Shown piece by piece: positions 22,269-33,192 of a DNA stretch of 64,000 bases. The notes beneath the pieces were generated by a model. The model had not been told where the DNA came from. It did no database searches and saw only the letters and a list, made by a program, of their open reading frames with translations. Every line of letters begins with the position of its first letter. Positions within the stretch are counted from its first letter, which is position 1. Position numbers and translations under genes: made by a program. Origin of the DNA: Telmatactis stephensoni (lineage: Eukaryota; Cnidaria; Anthozoa; Actiniaria; Isophelliidae); assembly GCA_029948255.1 (NCBI GenBank), contig JALIZF010001546.1:168501-232500 (forward strand), given 5' to 3'.

Positions 22269-23351
22269 ATGTCGTTTGAAGAAATTAGAAATGCAATTAC
22301 CATAAGCTACGCTGATGGTTTTCTCAGTGATTTAGAATTTATGTTTCTTTATAAAGAATATACGCCAACAAATCGCTCATATCCTTACTGGGAATACGAG
22401 CCTTTTGTCTTAGATAACCTCACTTCTTCAGAGTGCGAATCACACTTTAGAGTCTGTAAACAAGATATTCCATCTCTTTGTAATTATCTACATATTCCTG
22501 AGCGCTTCGTTTGCTCTCAAGGAACTGTTTGCAATGGGTTGGAAGGTCTATGTATGCTCTTGAAACGGCTGGCCTACCCCTGTCGCTACTTTGACAAGAT
22601 TTCAACCTTCGCTCGTCCGGTGCCTGAAATATGCATGATTACAAACACTGTACTTGATTGGATGTATGACAACCATGGTTTCCGTTTAACGTCCTGGGAC
22701 CAGCCTTTTCTTTCACGAAGATCACTTGAACAATATTCACAAGCCATAGCAAGAAAAGGTGCGCCACTTTGCAATTGTTTTGGTTTCATTGACGGCACTG
22801 TTCGTCCTATATGCAGACCAGGAGAAAACCAAAGATTAGTTTATAATGGCCACAAACGTGTACACACACTAAAGTATCAAGCAATTGCTATCCCTAATGG
22901 TTTGATAGCTAATTTGTATGGTCCTATTGAAGGTTGCCGTCATGACGCTGGGATGTTAAGGGAGTCAAGACTTTTAGATGATCTAGAAAGAGTAGCCTTT
23001 ACTCCAGCAGGGAATGTAGTATGTATATATGGGGATCCTGCATACCCTTTGAGACCAAACTTGATGTGTCCCTATCGAGTAGGGGAGGTACCTGTTCTTA
23101 CAGCTTACATGAAAGCATTTAATACGGCAATGAGTTCAGTAAGAGTTAGTGTTGAATGGCTGTTTGGTGAAATTTCAGAATACTTCAAGTTTATTGATTT
23201 TAAGAAAAGCCAAAAGTTACAGCTAAGTGCTGTAGGGAAGCAATACTTGATGTGTGCACTATTCACAAATATTCTCACCTGCTTATATGGTAACAAAACA
23301 TCAGAAGCTTTTCAAGTTGATCCTCCAACAGTTGACAATTACTTATCATAG
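22269..23351 (+). CDS. PIF/Harbinger transposase (DDE nuclease)
   Basis: The 360-codon ORF is intact from ATG to stop and needs no splicing. The DDE triad is readable: Asp175 in FIDGT, Asp256 in YGDPAYPLR, and Glu296 in VSVEWLFGE. Harbinger hallmarks between them are YNGHKRVHTLKYQ (192-204) and EGCRHDAGML (221-230). The length fits HARBI1-type proteins. The enzyme would cut and paste the element into 3-bp targets, helped by the Myb-like partner encoded at 24477-25557. The partner is broken in this copy, so mobility would need a partner supplied from elsewhere. Confidence 0.92.
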   Translation: MSFEEIRNAITISYADGFLSDLEFMFLYKEYTPTNRSYPYWEYEPFVLDNLTSSECESHFRVCKQDIPSLCNYLHIPERFVCSQGTVCNGLEGLCMLLKRLAYPCRYFDKISTFARPVPEICMITNTVLDWMYDNHGFRLTSWDQPFLSRRSLEQYSQAIARKGAPLCNCFGFIDGTVRPICRPGENQRLVYNGHKRVHTLKYQAIAIPNGLIANLYGPIEGCRHDAGMLRESRLLDDLERVAFTPAGNVVCIYGDPAYPLRPNLMCPYRVGEVPVLTAYMKAFNTAMSSVRVSVEWLFGEISEYFKFIDFKKSQKLQLSAVGKQYLMCALFTNILTCLYGNKTSEAFQVDPPTVDNYLS

Positions 23352-23699
23352 ACATTGTTATGAGAACCTACATTTTCTGTCTGGGAAAATAGAGTAAAGA
23401 CATTAAACCTGTGAAACACAGTCTAATAGATAAGTTGTAAAAGTCAAATAGTTGCAAAAGAAAACAAGGGAATTAGAGACTATTAATGTTTATTAGTCTA
23501 ACCTCTATTTCACAAGTTAAATGACTTCACTCTAGGTTGATTTCACTGGGTAGTTGCTGGTAATTTAGTGCAATGTCAAATTTGCACAAAAGAAAACAAT
23601 GAAATTAGAGACTACTAATGTGTATTAGTCTTATATCTATTTCATTGGTGTAAAACCTTTATTACACTTTTGACATTACATGAACAAAGGAATAAACAA

Positions 23700-24470
23700 A
23701 TACATGAAAAACACTTCTCACAACAAATTTCAAACAGCTTTATTCAAACAATAACATTATAAATTCAAACTTCAACAACAAATGAACAGATCAACAAAAT
23801 GTATATAACAAGAGATATAAGAAGCAATGTTCAAAGACAGAAATTCTTCATGAAAGAAAATTTCATGTTATCATTAGCAGAGTTAAAATAAACATTTGTG
23901 TTTGTTTTGTGCATTTCTGTTTACTTCGATTGGAAAGTTTAAAATATATAAATGAACGAAAAAAACAAATTTTAAAACCATCAGTAAATAAAAGCATGTC
24001 TAATAGATGACTTTTGATATATGCTTCATTTAGCATAAACAAAGGAATCAAACCAAGGCCCTGGGGAATGAGACTACAGATTATCATGAATGATTGTGCA
24101 ATATTCCCTGGGACCTCAGTTTGATTCCTTTCCAGGTTGTATATGCTAATTGAGGTGTATATTGAAAAGTTGGTCTTTGTAAATAGAGTAAATTTGAAAA
24201 AATATTTCTAGCTCATAATCAACTAACAATCATCAGGGATTCAAGTTCTCATTTTCATAGAGTACAAACACTAAAAGTATGCAAAACGTTGCACTATTTA
24301 CTACTAAATAGTGTTAATTAAACAATAGAAAACAATAGAATTAGCATAATTTAGTGCTATTTAGTACTATTTATGTTGCACACTTTTAGTGTTTGTACTC
24401 TATTATATTAGTTAAACAAATAAATATCATCCAATATGAACTTTGTCTTGTATTGTCTTTCAATTTTAAA
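23700..24470. repeat. Harbinger internal non-coding region with MITE-like palindrome 24257-24406
   Basis: At 24257-24406 the sequence TAGAGTACAAACACTAAAAG is matched by its reverse complement at the other end, and the match extends inward through GTGTGCAA and AAATAGTA blocks. This gives an element of about 150 bp. Upstream, 23400-23690 contains two diverged direct copies of an 'attagagactattaatg...attagtct' hairpin motif. No coding signal is seen. Confidence 0.6.
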
Positions 24471-24476
24471 AAAACA

Positions 24477-25557
24477 TTACTTTGCCAATTTGCTAACAAT
24501 ATCCAACATTAACTTTAACTGCTCACTTTGGAACTTTGCCTGTTCTTTTTGCCTCTCCTCCTGCAAACGAAGTTCTTCTTTTCGGATTTCAAGTTCCTGC
24601 TTTCGGAGCTCTGTCTCATTTTGTGTTTTCTTCGCCAAAAATTCCAAAGCCTCTGACCCACTCCTTCTCTTCCTTCTCTTCACAGATGGTTGTGGTGAGG
24701 ATTCTTCTTCTGTAGAATCATCCTCATCATCATCAGCAGCAGCACTAGCTCTTGACTTTGAAAATGTCTTCATTGCTTTTTCATGGCAGAGCAAAGCATT
24801 CTTTCTTTTGGTTTCTTTCTTTCTTTGTTACTTTTAGAATCACTAATTCCACAATCTCCTCCAGCAGCTGTTCTGTTTCTGAGGTTCAGGTGCTGTCCCG
24901 CTACTTGCTTCTTCATTCTTCATCTTCGTTTTGAAATCAGAAATGAGTCTATTGAAATGCTCTCGAACACTGCGCTAGTCTCGAGGATTAGACTTGAAAT
25001 GCGCATAGGTGTTAACTTTCTCTGCAACTTCCTTCCACTTTTTTCCAGCATCATTAGATCCCACTTTATACTTGAAGGGTTCAATCGCCATCAATTCCCA
25101 CAGAAATAGTCTATTCCTTTCATCAGTCCAACGAAAAGTCCCACTATAATAAGGAAAAGTGAATCTCATTCAGATAAATATAAGAAATAATACAGTATTT
25201 GAACATAATTTAGTTTTGATAAAATTAATGTTGGTCACATGTAATAATTACATGTGACCAACATTAATTTTATCAAAACTAAATTATAATAAAAATTATT
25301 ATTGAACATAATATTTACTATATAAAGAACAGTGTTCAATAAGTAACATAAAATCAAAATCGTACTTTCCTCACTTCTAGTGTCTTGTCTTTCTGAGCTA
25401 CTTGACGAACTGAAAAGAATTAAGATTAGATAAACAAGGACATCAAAAATGTGTATGGTCAGATAAATTGACATGACAATTCAAAATCAACTTCGATCAA
25501 AATTCACACAAGCATAAAGTTCTAAAAGAGCTCACCTTGCTTCACTTACTGCTGACA
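24477..25557 (-). pseudogene. Harbinger Myb/SANT-like partner protein, broken
   Basis: A probable first exon starts at ATG 25556 (MSAVSEA) and ends at a GTGAGC donor. A small Ser-rich exon lies near 25377-25406. The main exon begins at 25147 after a TTATAG acceptor and carries a Myb/SANT-like helix set, FRWTDERNRLFLWELM ... GKKWKEVAEKVN. An in-frame TAG follows SNPRD, and the frame then continues as RSVREHFNRLISDFKTK. A further frame change leads into the Lys/Arg-rich, acidic and coiled-coil C-terminus (24477-24794: KRRKRRSGSE, then ELRKQELEIRKEELRLQEE). In Harbinger elements this protein binds the termini and helps import the transposase. Confidence 0.7.
25205..25287. repeat. Perfect 41-bp palindrome with one-base spacer
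   Basis: Bases 25205-25245 are the exact reverse complement of 25247-25287, with a single A between. It lies in an intron-like part of the broken Myb gene. Such a structure is unstable in vivo, so it is very recent, selected, or an assembly artefact. Confidence 0.9.
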
Positions 25558-26130
25558 TGGTTTGACTATGGAGAGAAAAAAAGCAAAACGTCTTTGCAAA
25601 GTGCTTTGAATATTGCACATTTGACAAACAGCAAGTTGATAAGCTATAAAATTTGAAATACAAACATGACCAAATTTGCACTCCAAATTTGACAGCAAAA
25701 ATTGCTATATAAGCCCAGCTTATTAAAAAAAATGTTTTAAAAGCTAAATGTTATTTAGTTATAGGAAATAGTAGTCAAACTGAGAGGTTTTTCCATCATA
25801 GACTACACATGAATATGATCATATCCCGTCTGTTCGTGTGCATTCACTCCTCGATAAATGCAAAATAAACTAAATTTTTCGACAGTTTTTGCTCTTGAAA
25901 TCAGTCACAAAGGACATCTGTAAAAATCACATATCTTTTTTACTTAAAACGATAAATACAGAGAAAAATACAGAAAAAAAAATTACCGTATCGTACACTA
26001 CGCGAAAACCCCTGGAAACTGACCGTAGTACATCAAGATGGTACGGTCGCACATGCGCAATGCAGCTCGACCCAGATCACTGAACGAGTTTAACCGTAGC
26101 CTCTGAACCGTAGTCGTGCATCTTAAAGTG

Positions 26131-26899
26131 CTTATTGTATGCTTTGAGGAGTGTCTTGTCTTAAGTTTTATTTCTTTATTTTTAGTTAGTCGATTCAATA
26201 AAGGTCTTTACCACTGTGCTGGTTGCACTACAGGCAACCATTGTATGCTTTGAGGAGGGTCTTGTTAAAAAGTTTATTAACGCCAACATGTCAATCGCTC
26301 TTACCCTAGTGGCAGCTTATCTTATTGTCTTTTTTAAGCTGATATTGGCCCCAAGTGAATGCATTGGTGTGTCTAATTTCACCATAAAAATCTTGCATCA
26401 GAGCTACAATGGCATGCAGAATGGTTGAGACACTGTCCTCTCAAATGAACACAATGTGATTCAATTCCCACTATGTAGTTCTTGAAATGGGTATCTATTT
26501 TGAACCCCCTCCCCTGACACAATGTTGATTGGGACGGGTCTTGGACCTAGCAGAGATGGGGATGGGGGAGTCTAAAACAGTGGTGGTGAATTTCGACCAA
26601 AATTGGTTCAGTGTCGCAACAGGTTTTCACATGCTATTGTAGCCTCCAATGGAGTGACTTGAAATTTAGGGTGTCGACATTTTACCTTTGCAATTCCGTA
26701 GTGGTCAGCACTTCTCAGGGCCAACCACTCAAGCATCAGGTGTGGCTCCAAGAATGGGACAATCATTCATAACAATCCCAGATGGCAAAACTTGAACAGG
26801 TGTTTTGCATATATTTATGGTACTGATTTATTTCTGTGGTCTAGTAATGACAATGGCTTTGGATTTATTAGCTCATTAGCAAATTTGTTGTGGTTCCTC
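26131..26899. other. Non-coding flank with short local duplication
   Basis: The phrase 'gtatgctttgaggagtgtcttgt' (26137) is repeated as 'gtatgctttgaggagggtcttgt' (26243). The motif 'cactgtgctggttgcactacaggcaacca' (26212) is a direct copy of 22089-22117 on the other side of the Harbinger element. No gene was recognised. Confidence 0.6.
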
Positions 26900-27440
26900 T
26901 GCCTCCTTGAAATTCAATGAAACTGTGAGGCAGTAAACCTGTATTTCCGTTCACTTTTCCACATATCACATTGTGACTGATTCCTCGTTTCCTGTTCAAT
27001 ATTGTTGATGTTGTCCTCACTTAACTTGTGTTTATTGATAAGAGTTCCTTCATCATCATTCAGGTTAGGTGGAATATCCATCTCATTGTCAATTGCTTTT
27101 CTCAATGGAAATCTAGGGGAGGTAAATTTCTTCTACCTCATTTACAACTAGCAGTCTTGGAACAGAATCAATGTCAGCTGTAGCTTGGAAATTTGATTCG
27201 GTAAATGTAGCCTGTTAGAATATGTAAAATCAAACTTGCCATTTGTCAAATTTTGTATCTACTGTGGAAATTTGTTGCACATCATCTTTTTGAATCATAT
27301 GAGCAAAACCCACATTTGGATCAATTTTTGCAAGTTCTTTTTTAAAAATATTTATGCATTGTTGCTGTGAGTTTTCTTCATTCTAGCTTCATACAAAAGG
27401 GACTTTATACCAGGTCTCACTCTTTGTAAAGCATTTCTAA
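26900..27440 (-). pseudogene. Relic of a YqaJ-exonuclease-type transposon protein
   Basis: Minus-strand reading with several frame changes gives VRPGIKSLLYEARMKKT near 27400, then fragments around KNLQKLIQMWV, and finally EQETRNQSQCDMWKSERKYRFTAS (26914-27105). The last block matches the start of YqaJ-type viral recombinase domains (T--QS---W---R--R-TAS-F). The nuclease core beyond it is not found. I recall this arrangement from repetitive SWIM/YqaJ proteins of cnidarians. It is a dead fragment. Confidence 0.5.
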
Positions 27441-29340
27441 TAATTGGCATTCAACATGGACTTGCATAGGATTTAACTTGCTCAAAACAAGCTATGAGAT
27501 ATCATTGAAATAATCTTAATTAAAGGACTTATATATGTGTGTGAAAAAAGAAGCTTTATGATGGCAATATTACTTATATGACTGTTGGTAATTTTGGTGT
27601 TTCTCCTTTCTTAATTTGACTGATCTGGTGTGAAAAAGGCACAAGATCATTCACATCTGAATTATATATGCTGCTGCTCTGTGCTTTATAATACCACTGT
27701 TCACCTGAAGAAGAAGAAGAAGAAGAAGAAGAAAAAAAGGTACCCTTTATCTCTTGCTCCTTTAAGAACTTTCTTGTATTCACATTTCTTTCAAAATCTA
27801 TTTCAAGTCGCATGCACAGTTCAGCACTAATTTGTGTTTGTGCCAATAACGACATTTACAGCCTTTGTTATATTACAATACCAAGTGTCACTTTAGTTAA
27901 AATGGTTAACTTGGGAATAAGAGATGTGAAATTTTAGAGTATACAAATAAAATAATTTTATAAAAAGGAAACATGAGATTACATGTAAAATCATCTCATT
28001 TAAAGGGTATAGAGTAAATAAAATAATGGAGATGAAAAGGAGTCATTAGATTGCATGTAAAATACTCTCATTTAAAGGGGTTCTATGTGACTGTGAAAAA
28101 GAAGCTGTTTGTTATAATGTTTCAAGTCACATTCATAATTCAGCACATTGGTATCACAGTACCTACAGTGTCAGTATAGTTATTGTGTTGAATGTGCTAG
28201 TTAAGGGCATTTTTGGCCTATGAAAAAGAAATAAAATAAAAACTGTCAAATGGTGACAAATTCATCTTCTGGGCTTAGGCTTGGAGCAGACAGAATACCT
28301 GACATCCATCATGAACTTGCATACAATTTAACATGCTGAAAAGGAGCTATTCAATAACATTAAAAACAATCTCAATTAATGGATTCGTATGTACTTTAGA
28401 AAAGAGGAGCTTTATGATGACAATATTGCTATATGACTGAAATCCTCTTGGTAATTTTAGTGTTTTACCTATCTAAATCTTTTTGGAGCAATGTGTAAAA
28501 GTTAACAATTTTGTGTGTCAAACGTGTTCAGCTTTGGTTGTATTACAATACCCAGTGTCAGTTTATAATTAGTTAATATTGTTAACTGGTGAATAAGAGA
28601 TGTGAAGCTTTTAGAGTATAGAAATAAAATAATGGAGGAGTTATAAGATTACATATAAAATAATCTCATTTAAAGGGGTTCTAAAAACAGAGAAGGAAGC
28701 TGTTTGTTATAATGTTTCAAGTCACATTCATAATTCAGCACATTGGTATTACAGTACCTACAGTGTCAGTATAGTTATCGTGCTACATGTGTTTGTTAGA
28801 GATGTTTTAAGCCTTCTATTAAAATAAAGAAGAAGTAAAGTAGATTTTGTCAAATGGTGACTCAATTTAAGTCCTGGGCATAGGTTGTAGTCTATAGGGA
28901 GACTACGTAGGTTGTAGAGCAGATGGAATAACTGGCATCCAACATGAACTTGCATACGATTTAAGATAACATTAAATTAAAGGATTTGTATGTGCTTTAG
29001 AAAAGAGGAGCTTTATGATGACAATATTACTATATGAGTAAAATTCTGTTTGGTGATCTAAATCTTTTTGAATTAATGGGAAAAAGTTAACACTTTTTTG
29101 GGGTCAAACATGTTTTCAGCTTTTGTTGTATTTCAATACCCAGTGTCAGTTTAATAAAAGGGTTTGCATGTGCTCAAGGAAAAATGTTTTATGATGTCAA
29201 GACTATATGACTGAAATTCTGTTGGTAATTTTGGTGTTTATTCTTTTTTTCTAAATCTTTTTGAAGTCATATGCATAATTTAGCACTGATTCTTTTTAAT
29301 TGTGGTAATCAAAATGCTTACATAATATTAACATCAATGT
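27441..29340. repeat. Diverged direct repeats, ~600-850-bp spacing, with (GAA)n
   Basis: The phrase 'gaggagctttatgatgacaatatt' or its variants recurs near 27548, 28405, 28998 and 29180. The phrase 'aatgtttcaagtcacattcataattcagcacattggtat' recurs at 28115 and 28710, 595 bp apart. A GAA microsatellite lies at 27711-27735. The ORF 27574-27855 is a read-through of these repeats with a poly-Ser run. Confidence 0.65.
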
Positions 29341-29494
29341 AAATTTAATATAGCCTAAAATCATGCATCTCTCAACTATTGCATGCAAAGTTATATGCAT
29401 GCATGTTGAGAGCTTATTCAAATATATGTTATACTAAGTTACAAGCAGGAGCTGTAGGCAATGTTCAAGTTGTACAGTATACATTACTTTTTAC

Positions 29495-30275
29495 CTCATA
29501 TCTCAAAATCTTGTGGTCTTCTTCAGACAGTAATGGAGTTTTCTCCAAGTCACACAAGTTCTTTGTCCAATTCCTGTTGAATAAAAAATAGTGTAAAATT
29601 AAAACTTGTGTGTTTGTTTTAAGATTTAGATTTTAATTAAAAGCCAACATGTCATATAATTTTGAAAACCAATAACAATATTGCTGCATGCATGCACATG
29701 CACTTTCTATCAGTGCTTCATATATTGATAATAATAACAATATGCCATGAAGTCCTGCAAATGAATTGTAAAATTTCATATGTAAAATGTATACACTTGA
29801 TCCCAGAACAGTTTAAGTCTACATTTGTGCCCTTATACAAATACATATCTTACTAACAAACTGGCATATTTAGTCACTAATATCTTTGCAAAAAATAAAT
29901 GTTTTAGCTAAAAATTTTACATGGTTTTACTTGCTCTTTCACGTGGACGTACTTGAATTTAGTTTAGGACTATAAGATAATTTTTCAATGATGTAGGTGT
30001 AAACGAAGAATATGTATAAACAGTAAACTTACTTATTTTTGGAGCGTCGTGGTTGTCTTTGGTATCGTCTTCCTTGCTTGTCTTTTAAAAGTGGAGCTAT
30101 GTGTTTCAATACTGTCGTGTTTTTCGTTGCTTGAAAGTCGGGGTGCTTGGTTATGCATTCTATATCATTCATTCCCTCAAAAGAAAGGAGGTTAAGCACT
30201 GAAGAAACCTTCTTACAACATCTATATTCCAAAGCAGACTCCAATCGCGTCGTTTCGCAGCTCCCACAAGAACAC
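29495..30275 (-). pseudogene. Spliced fragment with a P2X7-tail-like Cys domain
   Basis: Exon 30033-30275 is bordered by an acceptor (CTGTTAG) and a GTAAGT donor. It encodes CSCGSC, then YRCCKKV, then ECITKHPDF. This follows the C-S-CG-C ... CC-E ... CI--HPDF order of the P2X7 receptor cytoplasmic tail domain. The next exon (29495-29573), also with AG and GT borders, encodes NWTKNLCDLEKTPLLSEEDHKILRYE or part of it in the same sense. No receptor channel part is present. Such tail domains occur detached from channels in many invertebrate proteins. Further exons were not found. Confidence 0.55.
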
Positions 30276-30469
30276 CTAACAGATAAATAGGACAACCTTA
30301 GAGTATAATTTGTGAATGAAAAGTTCAAGTTCAAGTTGTTCAAAAAAAGTAACATTTTTTGCTTTCAATAATAAATTATTATATTAAGATATTATAGTAA
30401 GTTTTTGTTTTTGACTTATCATTTCCCCACGGATCAGTTGATATCAAATAAAGGTTGTGTAGCACATCT

Positions 30470-31350
30470 AAATGCTACAAAAAGATAATTATTGATGGAA
30501 AAGAAGTTGACAAGCAGGAAAGCTATATCAAAGATACATCTGGGTTGATTAAACTAATATTCTGGGGCAATCATGCAAACACAGTGGTCAGAATATGTGA
30601 AGCCCAAGGGGGAAATATCTGCACATGCCTAAGCAAGAAGAATGCAAAATAGAATTTGCTGTTCACAGAGCCCCTCTATACTTTAGACGAAGTTGTAAGT
30701 ACTACAGCTGATATCAGTGCTGCAATCATTGGGCTGAACAATATAAACAGGTACCACTCCTGCATCAGCTGTTCAAAGAAAGTGACCATATAGGGGAAAA
30801 TGGCTATCTTTAAATATTGTCAATTATTATATTAGATGTTCAAAGGGGAAAAATGGTCAATACTATACAATATGTTTAAGAGGAAAATTGCGAAACGGAG
30901 ACTTATTTCTTGAGGCCTAAGCTTCGGATGTAGAGCTAGTCAATATATATCATTGTTTTCATGTAATAAAGTGATGTCTCAATATAAGTTTTAGTCACAT
31001 GTAAGAAATTATTGTCAATCAAAACTATATACTGATATAGAGAAGAACCCTGGTCCCAATGTTGTTCCGAGCAAAACAACAGCACTATATAGCCAAGGTA
31101 ATATTGCTATTTTGAGGCAAAATGCAGGACAATGTGTTGCAATGAGTTTATGTTATTTGATTTACAATGCAAACCATGGAATCAATTCGTCTAGTGATCT
31201 TGTGATTATAATGAATATTGGAAATCAGTTGTTTCCAAGATTGTCTAAATCAGCATGACAGGCATTTCTTTTGCAAACAGAGTTGTCAACAATGTTAAAT
31301 GTGGTTGATACTATGATCTCCAATATAGTGAGAGTTTTACAGCTAATGAA
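30470..31350 (+). pseudogene. Relic with RPA-like OB fold and a Cys-peptidase-like block
   Basis: The plus-strand ORF 30455-30652 has DGKEVDKQESYIKDTSGLIK followed by LIFWGNHA, the strand pattern of an RPA-type OB fold (I-D-TG-IKL-LW). In another frame downstream, RAPLYTLDEV and INRYHSCISCSKKV look like the following strand and a CxxC zinc loop. Near 31110-31250, QNAGQCVAMSLCYLIYNANHG contains a Gln-Cys box reminiscent of cysteine peptidases in large helicase-bearing transposon proteins. Stops and frame changes separate the parts. Neither function is certain, but the order suggests one decayed element. Confidence 0.4.
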
Positions 31351-31468
31351 CAACAAGAGACGACAATAGAAGGATATGACTACTGTACTTCATTATAGTT
31401 CTAACAATAACAGTAAAAACTAATGCAATCTTAAGTTCTTACTCACCTTTCACCTTGTTTCATGACAG

Positions 31469-31803
31469 GTGGGCTTTTAACGATCTCCCAGACGATCATA
31501 GAAGTGGTCTTGTGGTGAAGAGAAAGAAAAGGTAATTTATACTTATAGAAAACTAGCAGAGACTGAGTACAATTGGTAACAGCTATTATTTATTCTTTTT
31601 GTTAGACAAGAGTGGTTCCTTATGGATGAGGCGGCAATAGCAAAGAACCTGAATCATCTCACTAGCAGGAAAGAACTTCCCATGAGACAAGCAATTAGGT
31701 CCGAGTTTCAAAGGTATCTGCCTCACATCTTTAAAAGGGAAGGTTCTATAAGATGTGAGGAAAAGATTAGAAGTCTTTGGGAAAAAAAGCATCCGAACAA
31801 CTA
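31469..31803 (+). CDS. Two spliced exons of an unidentified protein (partial)
   Basis: Exon 31469-31531 (acceptor CATGACAG, donor AAG/GTAATT) encodes WAFNDLPDDHRSGLVVKRKK. Exon 31606-31803 (acceptor TTTGTTAG) continues in the same phase with QEWFLMDEAAIAKNLNHL and ends KIRSLWEKK, then stops. The matching phase across the intron supports real splicing. Upstream exons were not found. The coding sequence runs directly into the 153-bp tandem repeat, so the 3' end is probably truncated. I do not recognise the family. Confidence 0.4.
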
Positions 31804-32420
31804 GGTCAAAAAAGACTTTTTGTGAGAAAAATTTGAAAATCTTGCAAAAAGTCAAATTTGCATTATTCGGCAAATTTGCAATTTTCGTCAAAATGCTATT
31901 TTTCCAATAGGAACGTGAAATTTTTGATGAAAATCGCATTTTGTACTTGAAAATAAGGTCAAAAAGGACTTTTTGTGAGGAAAATTCAAAAATCTTGCAA
32001 AAAGTCAAATTAGCATTTTTCGGCAAACTTGCATTTTTCGTCAAAATGCTATTTTTCCAATAGGAACGTGAAATTTTTGATGAAAATCGCGTTTTGTACT
32101 TGAAAATAAGATCAAAAAGGACTGTTTGTGAGAAAAATTCGAAAATCTTGCAAAAAGTCAAATTAGCATTTTTCGGCAAATTTGCATTTTTCGTCAAAAT
32201 GCTATTTTACCAATAGGAACGTGAAATTTTTGATGAAAATCGCGTTTTGTACTTGAAAATAAGGTCAAAAAGGACTTTTTGTGAGAATAATTCGAAAATC
32301 TTGCAAAAAGTCAAATTTGCATTTTTCGGCAAATTTGCATTTTTCAGCAAAATGCTATTTTTCCAATAGCATCGTGAAATTTTTGATGAAAATCGCGTTT
32401 TGTACTTGAAAATAAGGTCA
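31804..32420. repeat. Tandem repeat, period ~153 bp, four copies
   Basis: Copies begin with 'aggtcaaaaa' at about 31804, 31956, 32109 and 32262, and a fifth start appears at 32415. Each contains 'tttgtgagaaaaattcgaaaatcttgcaaaaag', 'cggcaaatttgcattttt' and 'ccaataggaacgtgaaatttttgatgaaaatcgc'. The minus-strand ORFs of 203 and 81 codons are the repeat translated and are not genes. It ends about 160 bp from the left terminus of the 32579-43116 element. Confidence 0.9.
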
Positions 32421-32578
32421 AAAATACATGTACTTACGAAAAATAATCTCATTTATAAGGGTTCTATGTGCTTGTGAGAAAGAAACTGTTTCTTATATTG
32501 TTTCAAGTCACACTCATAATTATTTTGTAGAAGGTTGATGTGGAGCAACAGGTTTCACTCTGTGAACTTGTTTACTTA

Positions 32579-32790
32579 TAGTCCAGTCAATCTACTGATC
32601 CACTTGAAACAAATTGCAACAGAATTTTTCTCTATGCCAAATTGTTAATTGAAGTCAACTTACTAACATACTAAAAGTCCCCCAAAATCCTTGTGGTGGA
32701 ACATGCTTAAATTAAGCGATGAATTTTTTGATAAATAACACAGGAAGCCCAACACTACAAAAATAGCACATTTGTGTAAATACTGTGAAA
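32579..32790 (+). repeat. Left terminal inverted repeat
   Basis: Pairs with 42897-43116 in inverted orientation. The largest difference is an indel and substitution patch after CAATCTAC (about 32595-32605). The inner border is marked by 'aaatactgtgaaa'. Confidence 0.85.
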
Positions 32791-33192
32791 TTGGATTGCA
32801 ATGTTTTACAAACATGCCTTAAATAATCCAAAAATCGTTTATAAAATCGAATTTGAACATTTTCTATTATGAATGTTGCTAAAAAGATGTTTTTGGTGAC
32901 TTCACCACAGGAAGCCCATTTCAGTGATATTTTTGTCTAGTTTTGATTATGTCTATGTATATGTGTAAATTATCAATGATCGCACTTCACTGCGATTTCA
33001 AGGTGACAGATTGCAAGTTTGTTGCAGCAAATTCGAACATGCTCGAAACTTCAGTGCAAATCGCTGAGATTTTTACATGAAACTTGTCAACATTTTACCA
33101 TTCTACCCCTTACATTTTTCTTAGACCTTTTTGCGTCATATACTTTTCGATGGGGATAGAATGTTAAAATTTTGTTTATGAATCGCTTTCTA

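Larger units (their letters stand above)
22124..26130. mobile_element. PIF/Harbinger DNA transposon
   Basis: The left end (GACTTTAAGATAGGAACGCT, then ACGGTTCA) and the right end, read in reverse (CACTTTAAGATGCACGACT, then ACGGTTCA), form imperfect inverted repeats of about 40 bp. They continue with a second partial CTAMGGTT match. Between them lie a Harbinger transposase on plus and a Myb/SANT-like gene on minus, in convergent orientation, the classical two-gene Harbinger layout. The exact 3-bp target duplication is uncertain because the termini contain CTTTAAG. Two nested small palindromes lie at 24257-24406 and 25205-25287. Confidence 0.8.

Noticed and set aside
31586..32452. ORFs of 203 and 81 codons on minus
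   Set aside because: They translate the 153-bp tandem repeat and have period-51 amino-acid repetition with no domain.
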